Assembly: GCA_041687395.1 (NCBI GenBank)
Contig: JAWLCA010000007.1
Coordinates: forward strand, 1 to 64,000
Source of the DNA: JAWLCA01 sp041687395
GTDB taxonomy: Bacteria; Pseudomonadota; Alphaproteobacteria; Rhodobacterales; Rhodobacteraceae
Reading direction: 5' to 3'
Length of the DNA: 64,000 nucleotides
Shown here: piece by piece, positions 8,320 through 16,540 of the stretch
Layout: every line of letters begins with the position of its first letter
Position numbering within the stretch: position 1 is the stretch's first letter
The notes under the pieces: generated by a model
Database searches by the model: none
What the model was told of the DNA's origin: nothing
The model's input: only the letters and a program-made list of their open reading frames with translations
Translations under genes and position numbers: made by a program

Positions 8320-10917
8320 ATGCAGCGGTTCGACCCCGCCGGGATTGAGGCGAAATGGCAGGCGGCGTGGGAGGCGGGGCAGGTCTTTGCCGCGCGCCGC
8401 GACCCGGCAAAGCCCAAGTACTACGTGCTGGAGATGTTCCCCTACCCCAGCGGGCGCATCCACATGGGGCACGTGCGCAACTACACGATGGGCGACGTGG
8501 TGGCGCGCTACAAGGCGGCTCAAGGCTTCAGCGTGCTGCATCCGATGGGCTGGGACGCCTTCGGCATGCCGGCCGAGAACGCGGCGATGGAACGCGGCGG
8601 CCACCCCAGGGACTGGACCTACGGCAACATCGCCGACATGCGCGCGCAGATGAAGCCGCTGGGTTTGAGCATCGACTGGACCCGCGAATTCGCCACCTGT
8701 GACCCCGAATACTACGGCCAGCAGCAGGCGATGTTCATCGACATGCTGGAGGCCGGGCTGGTCTATCGCAAGAACGCGGTGGTCAACTGGGACCCGGTGG
8801 ACATGACCGTGCTGGCCAACGAGCAGGTGATCGACGGCAAGGGCTGGCGATCCGGCGCCGAGGTGGAGCGGCGGGAGCTGACGCAGTGGTTCTTCCGCAT
8901 TTCGGACTACTCCGAGGAGTTGCTGGAGGCGCTGGACGGGCTGCACAACTGGCCCGAGAAGGTGCGGCTGATGCAGCGCAACTGGATCGGCAAGAGCCGG
9001 GGGTTGCAGGTCGCCTTTTCCACCGTTGGCGCGCCGGACGGGTTCGACCGGTTGGAGGTTTATACCACGCGGCCCGACACGCTGATGGGGGCAAGTTTCG
9101 CCGCGATCAGCCCCGACCACCCGCTGGCCAGGCATCTGGAGCGGCACAACCCGGCGGTGGCAGAGTTCGTCGCCGAATGCCGCCGCATCGGCACCAGTGA
9201 AGAGGCGCTGGAAAAGGCCGAGAAACGCGGCCTCGATACCGGCATCCGCGTGCGCCATCCCTTTGACAACGCGTGGGAGTTGCCGGTCTACATCGCCAAC
9301 TTCATCCTGATGGACTACGGCACCGGCGCGATCTTCGGCTGCCCGGCGCATGACCAGCGGGATCTGGATTTCGCGCGAAAATACGACCTGCCGCACCCGG
9401 ACGTCTTTGTCGCCGTCGAGGGCGGCCAGCCGGTCGAGGCCGAGGCGTTCGTGCCGCCGAAGACGGAACCCGTCCGCTACATCCGCGGCTTTGCGGGCGA
9501 CGAGGTGCAGACCGGCGAGGCCGCCGTCGATGCGGCCATCGCGTTCTGCGAGGCCAACGGTGTCGGTCAGGGGGTGACCAACTATCGCCTGCGCGACTGG
9601 GGGATAAGCCGCCAGCGTTATTGGGGCTGCCCGATTCCTGTGGTGCATTGCGACACCTGCGGCGTGGTGCCCGAAAAGAAGGAAAACCTGCCGATCGAGC
9701 TGCCCTATGATGTCAGCTTCGATCAGCCCGGCAACCCGCTTGACCGGCACCCGACCTGGCGCGCCTGCGCCTGCCCCGCATGCGGCCAGCCCGCGCGGCG
9801 CGAGACCGACACGATGGACACCTTTGTCGACTCGTCATGGTACTACGCCCGTTTTACCAGCCCGCACGCCGACACGCCGACCGACCCGGCCGAGGCGGAT
9901 TACTGGATGAACGTGGACCAGTATATCGGCGGGATCGAACACGCGATCCTGCACCTGCTCTATTCCCGCTTCTTCGCCCGCGCGATGCACAGGACGGGGC
10001 ACCTGCCGGCCAAGGCGATCGAGCCGTTCGATGCGCTGTTCACGCAAGGCATGGTGACGCACGAGATTTACTATCAGGATGTTTCGGTGGCTCAAGTTGG
10101 CAACCAAGCAATGCCCGCTGGCACAACGAGGCGGTTCTACTTCTTCCCAGAGCAGGTTGAACAGGCACAGACCGGTGGCTTTGTGGAAAAGGGGAGCAAT
10201 CTTCCCGTCCAGGTCATCCCGGCCCAAAAGATGTCGAAGTCGAAGAAGAACGTCGTCGATCCGGTCAACATCATCCGCGACTTCGGCGCCGACACCGCGC
10301 GCTGGTTCATCCTGTCCGATTCGCCGCCCGAGCGGGACGTGGAATGGACGGCCGCCGGGGCCGAGGCGGCGTTCAAGCACCTCACCCGCGTCTGGCGCCT
10401 AGCGTCCGAGCTTGCCGAGGGCGACGCGCCCGCGGGCCCCGGCGACGCGGCGCTGCTGAAGGCGATGCATCGCGCGATCCATGAGGTGACCGAGGCAATC
10501 GACGGGTTCGCCTTCAACAAGGCCATCGCGAAGCTCTATGAGCTGACCAACACCCTGTCGAAAGCCGATGCGGGGGCAGAGGCGAAGCGGCAGGTCATGC
10601 GCACGCTGGCGCAGCTGATGACCCCGATGGTGCCGCATCTGGCCGAAGAGATCTGGGCGATGCTGGGGGGCGAGGGGCTGGTGACGCAGGCCACTTGGCC
10701 AAAGGCGGATCCGGCGATGCTGGTCGAGGACGAGGTGGTGCTGCCGATCCAGATCAACGGCAAGCGGCGGTCGGAAATCTCCGTGCCGCGCGACATGGGC
10801 ACGGCCGAGGTTGAAAAGCTGGTGCTGGCGGATGACACTGTCGTTCGGGTGCTGGCGGGCAGCGCCCCGAAAAAGCTGATCGTCGTGCCGGGCCGCATCG
10901 TCAATGTCGTCATCTGA
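8320..10917 (+). CDS. leuS: leucyl-tRNA synthetase
   Basis: About 865 residues; class I aminoacyl-tRNA synthetase charging tRNA-Leu. The HIGH motif is HMGH at 48-51, the KMSKS loop is at about 637-641, and the CP1 editing domain lies between, with TTRPDTL. Starts at 8314 (GTG) and 8317 are also open; I chose the ATG at 8320 because GGGACGG lies five bases before it and MQRFDPAGIEAKWQ matches family N-termini. A segment just before KMSKS (about 10070-10215) is lower in GC and uses rarer codons than the rest of the gene. The 3' end overlaps lptE by 14 bp. Confidence 0.96.
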   Translation: MQRFDPAGIEAKWQAAWEAGQVFAARRDPAKPKYYVLEMFPYPSGRIHMGHVRNYTMGDVVARYKAAQGFSVLHPMGWDAFGMPAENAAMERGGHPRDWTYGNIADMRAQMKPLGLSIDWTREFATCDPEYYGQQQAMFIDMLEAGLVYRKNAVVNWDPVDMTVLANEQVIDGKGWRSGAEVERRELTQWFFRISDYSEELLEALDGLHNWPEKVRLMQRNWIGKSRGLQVAFSTVGAPDGFDRLEVYTTRPDTLMGASFAAISPDHPLARHLERHNPAVAEFVAECRRIGTSEEALEKAEKRGLDTGIRVRHPFDNAWELPVYIANFILMDYGTGAIFGCPAHDQRDLDFARKYDLPHPDVFVAVEGGQPVEAEAFVPPKTEPVRYIRGFAGDEVQTGEAAVDAAIAFCEANGVGQGVTNYRLRDWGISRQRYWGCPIPVVHCDTCGVVPEKKENLPIELPYDVSFDQPGNPLDRHPTWRACACPACGQPARRETDTMDTFVDSSWYYARFTSPHADTPTDPAEADYWMNVDQYIGGIEHAILHLLYSRFFARAMHRTGHLPAKAIEPFDALFTQGMVTHEIYYQDVSVAQVGNQAMPAGTTRRFYFFPEQVEQAQTGGFVEKGSNLPVQVIPAQKMSKSKKNVVDPVNIIRDFGADTARWFILSDSPPERDVEWTAAGAEAAFKHLTRVWRLASELAEGDAPAGPGDAALLKAMHRAIHEVTEAIDGFAFNKAIAKLYELTNTLSKADAGAEAKRQVMRTLAQLMTPMVPHLAEEIWAMLGGEGLVTQATWPKADPAMLVEDEVVLPIQINGKRRSEISVPRDMGTAEVEKLVLADDTVVRVLAGSAPKKLIVVPGRIVNVVI

Positions 10918-11398
10918 CCGCCGCACCCTTCTGTTCGCGCTGGCCGCCCTGCCGCTGGCGGGCTGCGGATTCGCGCCCGCCTTCGGCACAAACGGCCCGG
11001 CCGAGGGGTTGCTGGACGCGGTGCGGATCGACGAGCCGGACGGCAAGGATGCATTCGATCTGGTCGAGCGGCTGGAGGAACGGCTGGGCCGGGGCGCTGC
11101 TGCGCGTTACGCGCTGGGCTACCGGATCGAGACGCGGCGGATCGGCGTTGCGGTGACGGCCGAAGGCGCGATCAATCGCTACAACCTGATGGGCGCGGTG
11201 GCGTTCGTCCTGCGCGATCAGGGCACGGGGGCGCAGGTGTCGGCGGGCCGGGTGGAAAACTTCACCTCGTGGTCCACCACCGCCAGCAGTCTGGCCACCG
11301 AATCGGCCGAGGCCGATGCGCGGCGGCGGCTGATGCGGCTTCTGGCCGACCAGATCGTGACCCGGCTGATCGCCACCTCGGCCGACTGGTCGGCATGA
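10904..11398 (+). CDS. lptE: LPS-assembly lipoprotein LptE
   Basis: A 164-residue lipoprotein: MSSSDRRTLLFALAAL leader with lipobox LAGC (Cys near residue 22) followed by GFAPAFG, the usual LptE opening. It plugs the LptD barrel and helps place lipopolysaccharide on the outer leaflet. The body has the RIETRRIGVAVTAEGAINRYNL and TSWSTTASSLATESA strands and helix typical of alphaproteobacterial LptE. It overlaps the leuS 3' end and, by ATGA, the holA start, so the three genes form one operon, as in related genomes. Confidence 0.92.
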   Translation: MSSSDRRTLLFALAALPLAGCGFAPAFGTNGPAEGLLDAVRIDEPDGKDAFDLVERLEERLGRGAAARYALGYRIETRRIGVAVTAEGAINRYNLMGAVAFVLRDQGTGAQVSAGRVENFTSWSTTASSLATESAEADARRRLMRLLADQIVTRLIATSADWSA

Positions 11399-12417
11399 AG
11401 CTGTCGGGGGCCGAGGCGGCGCGCTATTGCGCGGAGCCCGACCCCGGCAAGGCGGGGCTTCTGATCTATGGTGCCGACGCAATGCGCGTGGCGCTGCGCC
11501 GGCAAGAGGCGATTGCCGCGCTGATCGGTCCGCAGGGCGAGGCTGAGATGCGGCTGACCCGCATGTCGGGCGCGGATGTGCGGCGCGATGCCACTGCGTT
11601 GGGCGATGCGGTGAAGGCGCAGGGTTTCTTTGCCGGACCGCGGGTGGTGTTCGTGGAAGAAGCCGGGGACGGGGTCGCCGATCAGGCGGCCGCCGCGCTG
11701 GCCGACTGGCGGCCGGGCGATGCGGTGCTGGTCGTCTCCGCGGGGTCGCTGGCGGCGAAGTCGGCGCTCAGGAAGCTGTTCGAGGGCAACCCCGCCACCG
11801 TTGCCATCGGCATCTACGACGATCCGCCGGGGCGCGACGAGGTCGAGGCGCTGCTGAAGGCGGCGCGCCTGCGCGACATCGACCGCGAGGCGATGGGTGC
11901 GCTGCTGGATCTGTCCCGCGCGCTCGACCCCGGCGACTTCCGACAGACGATGGAGAAGATCGCGCTGTACAAGCTGGGCGATGCCGCCCCGCTGACGGTG
12001 GCCGAGATCGCCGCCTGCACCCCCGCCACGGTCGAGGCCGGTGTGGATGACCTGCTGCATGCGGCGGCCGAGGCGCGGGCCGATCAGGTGGGGCCAGTGC
12101 TGCGGCGGTTGCAAGGTCAGGGTGTGACGCCGGTGACGATCTGCATTCAGGCGACGCGGCACTTCCGCACCTTGCACGCGGCGGCGGCCGATCCCGGCGG
12201 GCCGGGGGCGGGGATCGCGCGGGCGCGCCCGCCGGTTTTCGGCCCGCGCCGCGACCGGATGCTGAAGCAGGCGCAGGGCTGGGGGCTTGCCAAGCTGGAA
12301 GAAGCGCTGATGCTGCTGTTGGAGACGGATCTGACGCTGCGATCCAGCACGCGGGCGCCGGCGATGGCGGTGATGGAGCGGGCGCTGATCCGGCTGGCGA
12401 TGCTGGGCAGGCGATAG
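11395..12417 (+). CDS. holA: DNA polymerase III subunit delta
   Basis: A 340-residue clamp-loader subunit that opens the beta clamp. The N-terminal AAA-like domain begins KLSGAEAARY and contains LLIYGADAMRV; the FFAGPRVVFVEEAGDG and DAVLVVSAGSL blocks are family features. A helical C-terminal collar domain ends with ERALIRLAMLGRR. The start codon overlaps the lptE stop. Length agrees with HolA of Rhodobacterales. Downstream, the GST gene follows after 9 bp and may be read on the same transcript. Confidence 0.92.
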   Translation: MKLSGAEAARYCAEPDPGKAGLLIYGADAMRVALRRQEAIAALIGPQGEAEMRLTRMSGADVRRDATALGDAVKAQGFFAGPRVVFVEEAGDGVADQAAAALADWRPGDAVLVVSAGSLAAKSALRKLFEGNPATVAIGIYDDPPGRDEVEALLKAARLRDIDREAMGALLDLSRALDPGDFRQTMEKIALYKLGDAAPLTVAEIAACTPATVEAGVDDLLHAAAEARADQVGPVLRRLQGQGVTPVTICIQATRHFRTLHAAAADPGGPGAGIARARPPVFGPRRDRMLKQAQGWGLAKLEEALMLLLETDLTLRSSTRAPAMAVMERALIRLAMLGRR

Positions 12418-12426
12418 GGGGCGGGC

Positions 12427-13014
12427 ATGTACACGGTGATCGGCGGGGTGCGGACGCGGGCGTTCCGGGTGCTGTGGATGCTGGAGGAGCTGGGCCAGCC
12501 CTATACCCACGTGCCGGCCGCGCCGCATGCCGAGGGGGTGGTGGGCTTCAACCCGGCGGGCAAGGTGCCGGTCTTGATCGACGGGGGCGTGCCGGTGACG
12601 GATTCGACCGCGATCATCCAGTATCTGGCCGACAAGCACGGCGCGTTGACCCATCCTGCCGGCACGCTGGACCGCGCCCGGCAGGACAGCCTGACGCATT
12701 TCCTGCTGGACGAGTTCGACGCGGCCCTGTGGATGGCCGCGCGGCACAGCTTCATCCTGCCCGAGGAGATGCGGATGGGCGCGATCAAGGAAAGCCTGAA
12801 ATGGGAGCTGGTCCGCAGCCAGAAGACTCTGGTCACCCGGATGGGCGAGGGGCCGTTCCTGATGGGCGCGCATATGACGGTGCCGGACATCATCCTGACC
12901 CATTGCGGCAGCTGGGCCAAGGTGGCGGGATTCCCGATTTCCGAGCCGAAGTTGAAGGACTATCTGGCCCGGATGCGGGACCGCCCGGCGCATCGGAAGG
13001 TGGCGGCGATGTGA
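12427..13014 (+). CDS. glutathione S-transferase family protein
   Basis: A 195-residue GST-like protein: a thioredoxin-type N-terminal domain (residues 1-75, with VPVLIDGG and the glutathione-binding DSTAIIQYL) and an all-helical C-terminal domain (FLMGAHMTVPDIILTHCGSWA). A catalytic Tyr/Ser is not certain near residues 3-10. Substrate is unknown. The stop codon is two bases before copy A of the CACGCGTG element. Confidence 0.87.
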   Translation: MYTVIGGVRTRAFRVLWMLEELGQPYTHVPAAPHAEGVVGFNPAGKVPVLIDGGVPVTDSTAIIQYLADKHGALTHPAGTLDRARQDSLTHFLLDEFDAALWMAARHSFILPEEMRMGAIKESLKWELVRSQKTLVTRMGEGPFLMGAHMTVPDIILTHCGSWAKVAGFPISEPKLKDYLARMRDRPAHRKVAAM

Positions 13015-13016
13015 GG

Positions 13017-13090
13017 TGTCCACGCGTGGACAAGATCTCAAGTCTCTGAAATCATGTATTTTCCGATTTTCTGTTAACCGGATTTCAACC
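13017..13090 (+). repeat. CACGCGTG element, copy A
   Basis: A perfect 16-bp palindrome TGTCCACGCGTGGACA (13017-13032), 37 nt beginning AGATCTCAAG, then TCTGTTAACC (13070-13079) and a second half-site ending TCAACC at 13090. It fills the whole gap between two convergent genes; the tail runs into the flavoprotein stop codon. Orientation and spacing equal copies B-E. Confidence 0.85.
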
Positions 13091-14260
13091 GTTGCCACGC
13101 TGCACGAGGTCCGCCGCCGCGCGGCCCGCGCGCCGCCCGGTGGCCAGGCACGCGGTGAGCAGGTAGCCACCCGTCGGCGCCTCCCAGTCCAGCATCTCGC
13201 CCGCGGCGAAGACGCCGGGCAGGGCGCGAAGTTCCAGGTCATCGGTCAGGGCGGCGCGGGTGATGCCGCCGGCGCTGCTGATCGCCTCGTCCAGCGGCCG
13301 GGGGCCTTGGTGGGGGACCGGCAGGTGCTTGATGAGGGCTGCGAGCGCGGCCGGGTTGGCGGGCAGCGGGCGGCCGAATTCCTGCAGCAGGGCAATCCGA
13401 GCGGGATCCAGCTTCAGCGCCTTGCGCAGGCGGTTCGTCAGGCTGTCCTTGCCCGGGCCTGACAGGCGGCGGGCGATGTCGTCGGCGCTGCGATCCGGCG
13501 CGAGGTCCAGCGCCAGCGGCGCGCCGTCGCGCACGACGGCCGAGATGGCATAGATTCCCCCGCCCTCCAACCCGCGGGCGGAGATCACGAATTCGCCGCG
13601 CACGCGCCTGTCGCCCGCGATCAGCGCCGCGCCCTTGACCGGCTGGCCGAAATGGCGGGCCATGTGGTCGGACCAGGCGACGGTGAAGCCCATGTTGGCG
13701 GGCCGGAACGGCGCGATCTGCACGCCGCGATCCGCGAGCCAGGGCACCCAGGCGGCGTCGGACCCAAGCCGCGCCCAGCTGGCCCCGCCCAGCGCCAGGA
13801 CGGTGACGGCGGGCGTCAGGCGCTGAACCCCCTCGGGCGTGTCGAAGTGCAGCGCGTTGCCTTCGAAGCCCTGCCAGCGCCAGCGGGTGTTCAGCACCAC
13901 GCCCCGCGCCGCCAGCCGCGCCAGCCAGGCACGCAGCAGCGGCGAGGCTTTCATGGCCACGGGAAACACCCGGCCAGAGGTGCCGGTGAAAACTTCTTGC
14001 CCCAATCCGCGCGCCCAGTCCTGCGCCTGTTCCGGGCCGAATTCAGAGAGGATCGGTGCCAGCCAGCCTGCGTCGAAGCGCGCGGCGAAGTGGTCGGGCG
14101 GCTCGTCCTTGGTCAGGTTCAGGCCGGATTTGCCCGCCATCAGGAACTTGCGCCCTGCGCTGGGCTTTGCCTCGGCCACAGTGACGGAGAGGCCGGCCCC
14201 GGCCATCGCCTCGGCCGCCATCAGCCCCGCCGGACCCGCCCCGATCACCAGCGCCTGCAT
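13085..14260 (-). CDS. FAD-dependent flavoprotein (TIGR03862/BaiN-like)
   Basis: A 391-residue flavoprotein of the HI0933/BaiN family. The Rossmann dinucleotide motif is VIGAGPAGLMAAE at the N-terminus, followed by GRKFLMAGKSGLNLT, a family hallmark; GGITRAALTDDLELRALPGVFAAGEMLDW near the C-terminus closes the FAD site. The reaction of the family is unsettled (BaiN was linked to bile-acid 7-dehydroxylation, and others to housekeeping redox). I chose the ATG of MQALVIGAG; a further upstream ATG would prepend non-family residues and run toward the HNH gene. Divergent from the HNH gene with a 40-bp gap. Confidence 0.9.
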   Translation of the reverse strand: MQALVIGAGPAGLMAAEAMAGAGLSVTVAEAKPSAGRKFLMAGKSGLNLTKDEPPDHFAARFDAGWLAPILSEFGPEQAQDWARGLGQEVFTGTSGRVFPVAMKASPLLRAWLARLAARGVVLNTRWRWQGFEGNALHFDTPEGVQRLTPAVTVLALGGASWARLGSDAAWVPWLADRGVQIAPFRPANMGFTVAWSDHMARHFGQPVKGAALIAGDRRVRGEFVISARGLEGGGIYAISAVVRDGAPLALDLAPDRSADDIARRLSGPGKDSLTNRLRKALKLDPARIALLQEFGRPLPANPAALAALIKHLPVPHQGPRPLDEAISSAGGITRAALTDDLELRALPGVFAAGEMLDWEAPTGGYLLTACLATGRRAGRAAADLVQRGNG

Positions 14261-14300
14261 GACCTTGCCCTTTGCCTGTCCCCTGCCATCATCGCCCGCC

Positions 14301-14600
14301 ATGACCGATGATCCGATCTGCCCGCTGTGCGACCGCCCGATCCCGCCGCATGTGCGGCAGAGCCTGCACCACCTGACACCGAAGCTGAAGGGCGGCAAGG
14401 GCGGGCCGGTCGTCCTGCTGCATCACCTGTGCCACAAGGAAATCCATGCGACCCTGACCGAGGCGGAACTGGCGCGCGGCTTCAACACCATCGCGGCGCT
14501 GCGCGCTCATCCGCGCCTGGCCCGCTTCATCGACTGGGTGGCGAGACGCCCGCCCGACTTCCTGTCGCCCACGCCGGGCGGGCGGCGGAAACGGCGCTGA
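14301..14600 (+). CDS. small HNH-type zinc protein
   Basis: A 99-residue protein. CPLCDRPIP gives a CxxC knuckle; HHLTPKLKGG supplies the HH of an HNH/beta-beta-alpha metal finger; LLHHLCHKEIHATL gives the closing C-x-K-x-x-H element. This is the general HNH endonuclease layout with a compact C-terminal helix (DWVARRPPDFL). Short stand-alone HNH proteins of this kind are widespread in Rhodobacterales; nuclease activity is inferred, and no methylase or phage gene adjoins it. It is divergent from the flavoprotein gene and directly upstream of tRNA-Leu. Confidence 0.82.
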   Translation: MTDDPICPLCDRPIPPHVRQSLHHLTPKLKGGKGGPVVLLHHLCHKEIHATLTEAELARGFNTIAALRAHPRLARFIDWVARRPPDFLSPTPGGRRKRR

Positions 14601-14645
14601 TCGCGGCTTGAGCAGGCCCGCGCCCTGTGCCACGGTCCGCTCCGT

Positions 14646-14731
14646 GCGGGCGTGGCGGAACGGTATACGCTGAGGTCTTAAAAATCTCTGCCAGGAATGG
14701 CTTACGGGTTCGAGTCCCGTCGCCCGCACCA
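14646..14731 (+). tRNA. tRNA-Leu (anticodon UAA)
   Basis: An 86-nt cloverleaf with encoded CCA. The acceptor GCGGGCG pairs with CGCCCGC; the anticodon stem GAGGT/ATCTC encloses CTTAAAA, giving UAA; a class II variable arm (TGCCAGGAATGGC) is present; the T arm is CGGGTTCGAGTCCCG. The UAA anticodon reads UUA and UUG, rare codons in this GC-rich genome. Confidence 0.95.
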
Positions 14732-14878
14732 TGCGAACGCCTGTCGGGCCGGATGGCCTCCGCGACGACCCTGTCGCCGGGGCGATCTTGCCCGTGGTGG
14801 GCCCGCGCGGTTACTGCTTTGCCATGACACGACGCCGCGCGCAGGTCGCCCGGCGCCCGGACCGACAGGAGGATCCCC

Positions 14879-16453
14879 ATGACCGGCACCTTGCCCCGCG
14901 TGACCTATTCCAACATCAACGCCGACTTTTCGGGCGTGCATACGCTGTTCGACAAGACGCTGGCCAACGTGCGCGAGACTGTTCTGGGCCGGGACCGGCC
15001 GCATCTGATCGGCGGCGAGGCGGCTTCGGGCGGCGCGGTGACAGAGGCGCGCAGCCCGATCGACGACCGGCTTGTCATCGGCCGGTTCGGTATCGCCGAT
15101 GCGGCGGTGGTGGATCAGGCCGTCGCTGCTGCGCGCAGGGCGCAGCCGGGCTGGGCGGGGCTGCCCTGGCAGGAGCGGGTTGCCGCCGTGCGCCGCTTTC
15201 CCGATGTGCTGAACGAGCGCAAGTTCGACTATGCCGCTGCCTGCCTGTTCGAGGTCGGAAAATCCCGGATGGAGGCGATCGGCGAGGCCGAGGAAGCGGT
15301 CGATCTGGCGCGCTACTACTGCGACCAGATGGAGGAGAACGCGGGCTTCATCCGCCCCATGCAGCGCGCCTTTGCCAACGAGGAAACGCTGGACCGGTTG
15401 CGCCCGGTGGGGGTGTTCGCGGTGATCGCGCCGTTCAACTTTCCGCTCGCGTTGTCGGTCAACATGGCCTCGGCCGCGTTGGTGGCGGGCAATGCGGTGG
15501 TCTACAAGCCCAGCGATGCGGCGGGGCTGACCGGCGCGCTGATCGCCGAGGCGGCGCGCGATTCGGGGCTGCCTGCGGGCGTCTTCAACATGATCACGGG
15601 GACTGGCGAGACCGGGCGTGCGCTGGCCGAGCACGAGGGAATCGACGGCATCGCCTTCACCGGCAGCCACCGGGTAGGGATGGGGATCCTGCGCAGCGTT
15701 GCGGCTGGCCGCTACAACCGCCCCGTCATCGCCGAGATGGGCGGCAAGAACCCCACCTATGTCACCCGCAGCGCCGATCTGGACGTGGCAGCCCAGGGCA
15801 TGGCGCGGTCGGCCTTTGGCCTGCAGGGGCAGAAATGCTCGGCCGGGTCCAAGGTCTATGTCGCGGCCGAGGTCTACGATGCCTTCCTTGTCAGCCTGAT
15901 CTCGCGGGCGCGCGGGATCAGGGTCGGCGATCCGGCGGACGCGGACGTCTTCATGGGCCCGGTGATCAACGCCGCCGCACTGGCCCGGTTCAAACGGGCC
16001 ACGGAAGAGGCCCGGCGCGCCGGGGTGATTGCCCAGGGCGGCAAGCGGCTGACCGGCGGGCTGTATGACCACGGCGCCTATGTGGAGCCAACCATCGTCA
16101 CCGAGCTTCCCCCGGATCACCGCCTGCACAAGGACGAGTTGTTCCTGCCGTTCCTGACCGTGCAGCGGTTCGACCGGCTGGAGGACGCCATCGCCGACGG
16201 CAACGCCATCGATTACGGCCTGACGGCCGGGATATAGACCGAGGACGAGGCCGATCTGGACCTGTTCCTGAACCGGGCCGAGGCCGGGGTGCTTTACGCC
16301 AACCGTGCCAGCGGTGCCACGACGGGCGCCTGGCCGGGCATCCAGACCTTCTGCGGATGGAAGGGCTCTGGTGTGTCGTCCAAGGGCGGGCTTGGCCCCC
16401 ATTACCTGCAGCAGTTCATGCGCGAGCAGAGCCTGACGCTGTGGCGACGGTAA
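14879..16453 (+). pseudogene. aldehyde dehydrogenase interrupted by in-frame TAG
   Basis: The frame from 14879 encodes an NAD(P)-dependent aldehyde dehydrogenase of 523 residues, but codon 453 (16235-16237) is TAG, so the open product is 452 residues. Catalytic Glu286 (AEMGGK) and Cys320 (GQKCSA) lie before the stop; the missing 71 residues hold the oligomerisation strand and the TFCGWKGSGVSSKGG motif that shapes the active site. The frame after the stop keeps full family similarity down to TAA at 16451-16453, so a single base change (TAC or TAT to TAG) explains it. Substrate is unknown; proximity to putA hints at a semialdehyde, but weakly. A sequencing error cannot be excluded. Confidence 0.85.
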
Positions 16454-16540
16454 CGAACATCTGCACCCGGCGCCGACTTGATGCTGGACCGCAACCGTGG
16501 CGTCGCTATCCTCGGTGGCACACATAAGGAGAGTCGTTTC

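Noticed and set aside
16235..16237. TAG read as an amino acid (suppression or pyrrolysine)
   Set aside because: No suppressor tRNA or pyl gene is seen, the frame beyond has a normal stop, and a single mutation is the simpler explanation.
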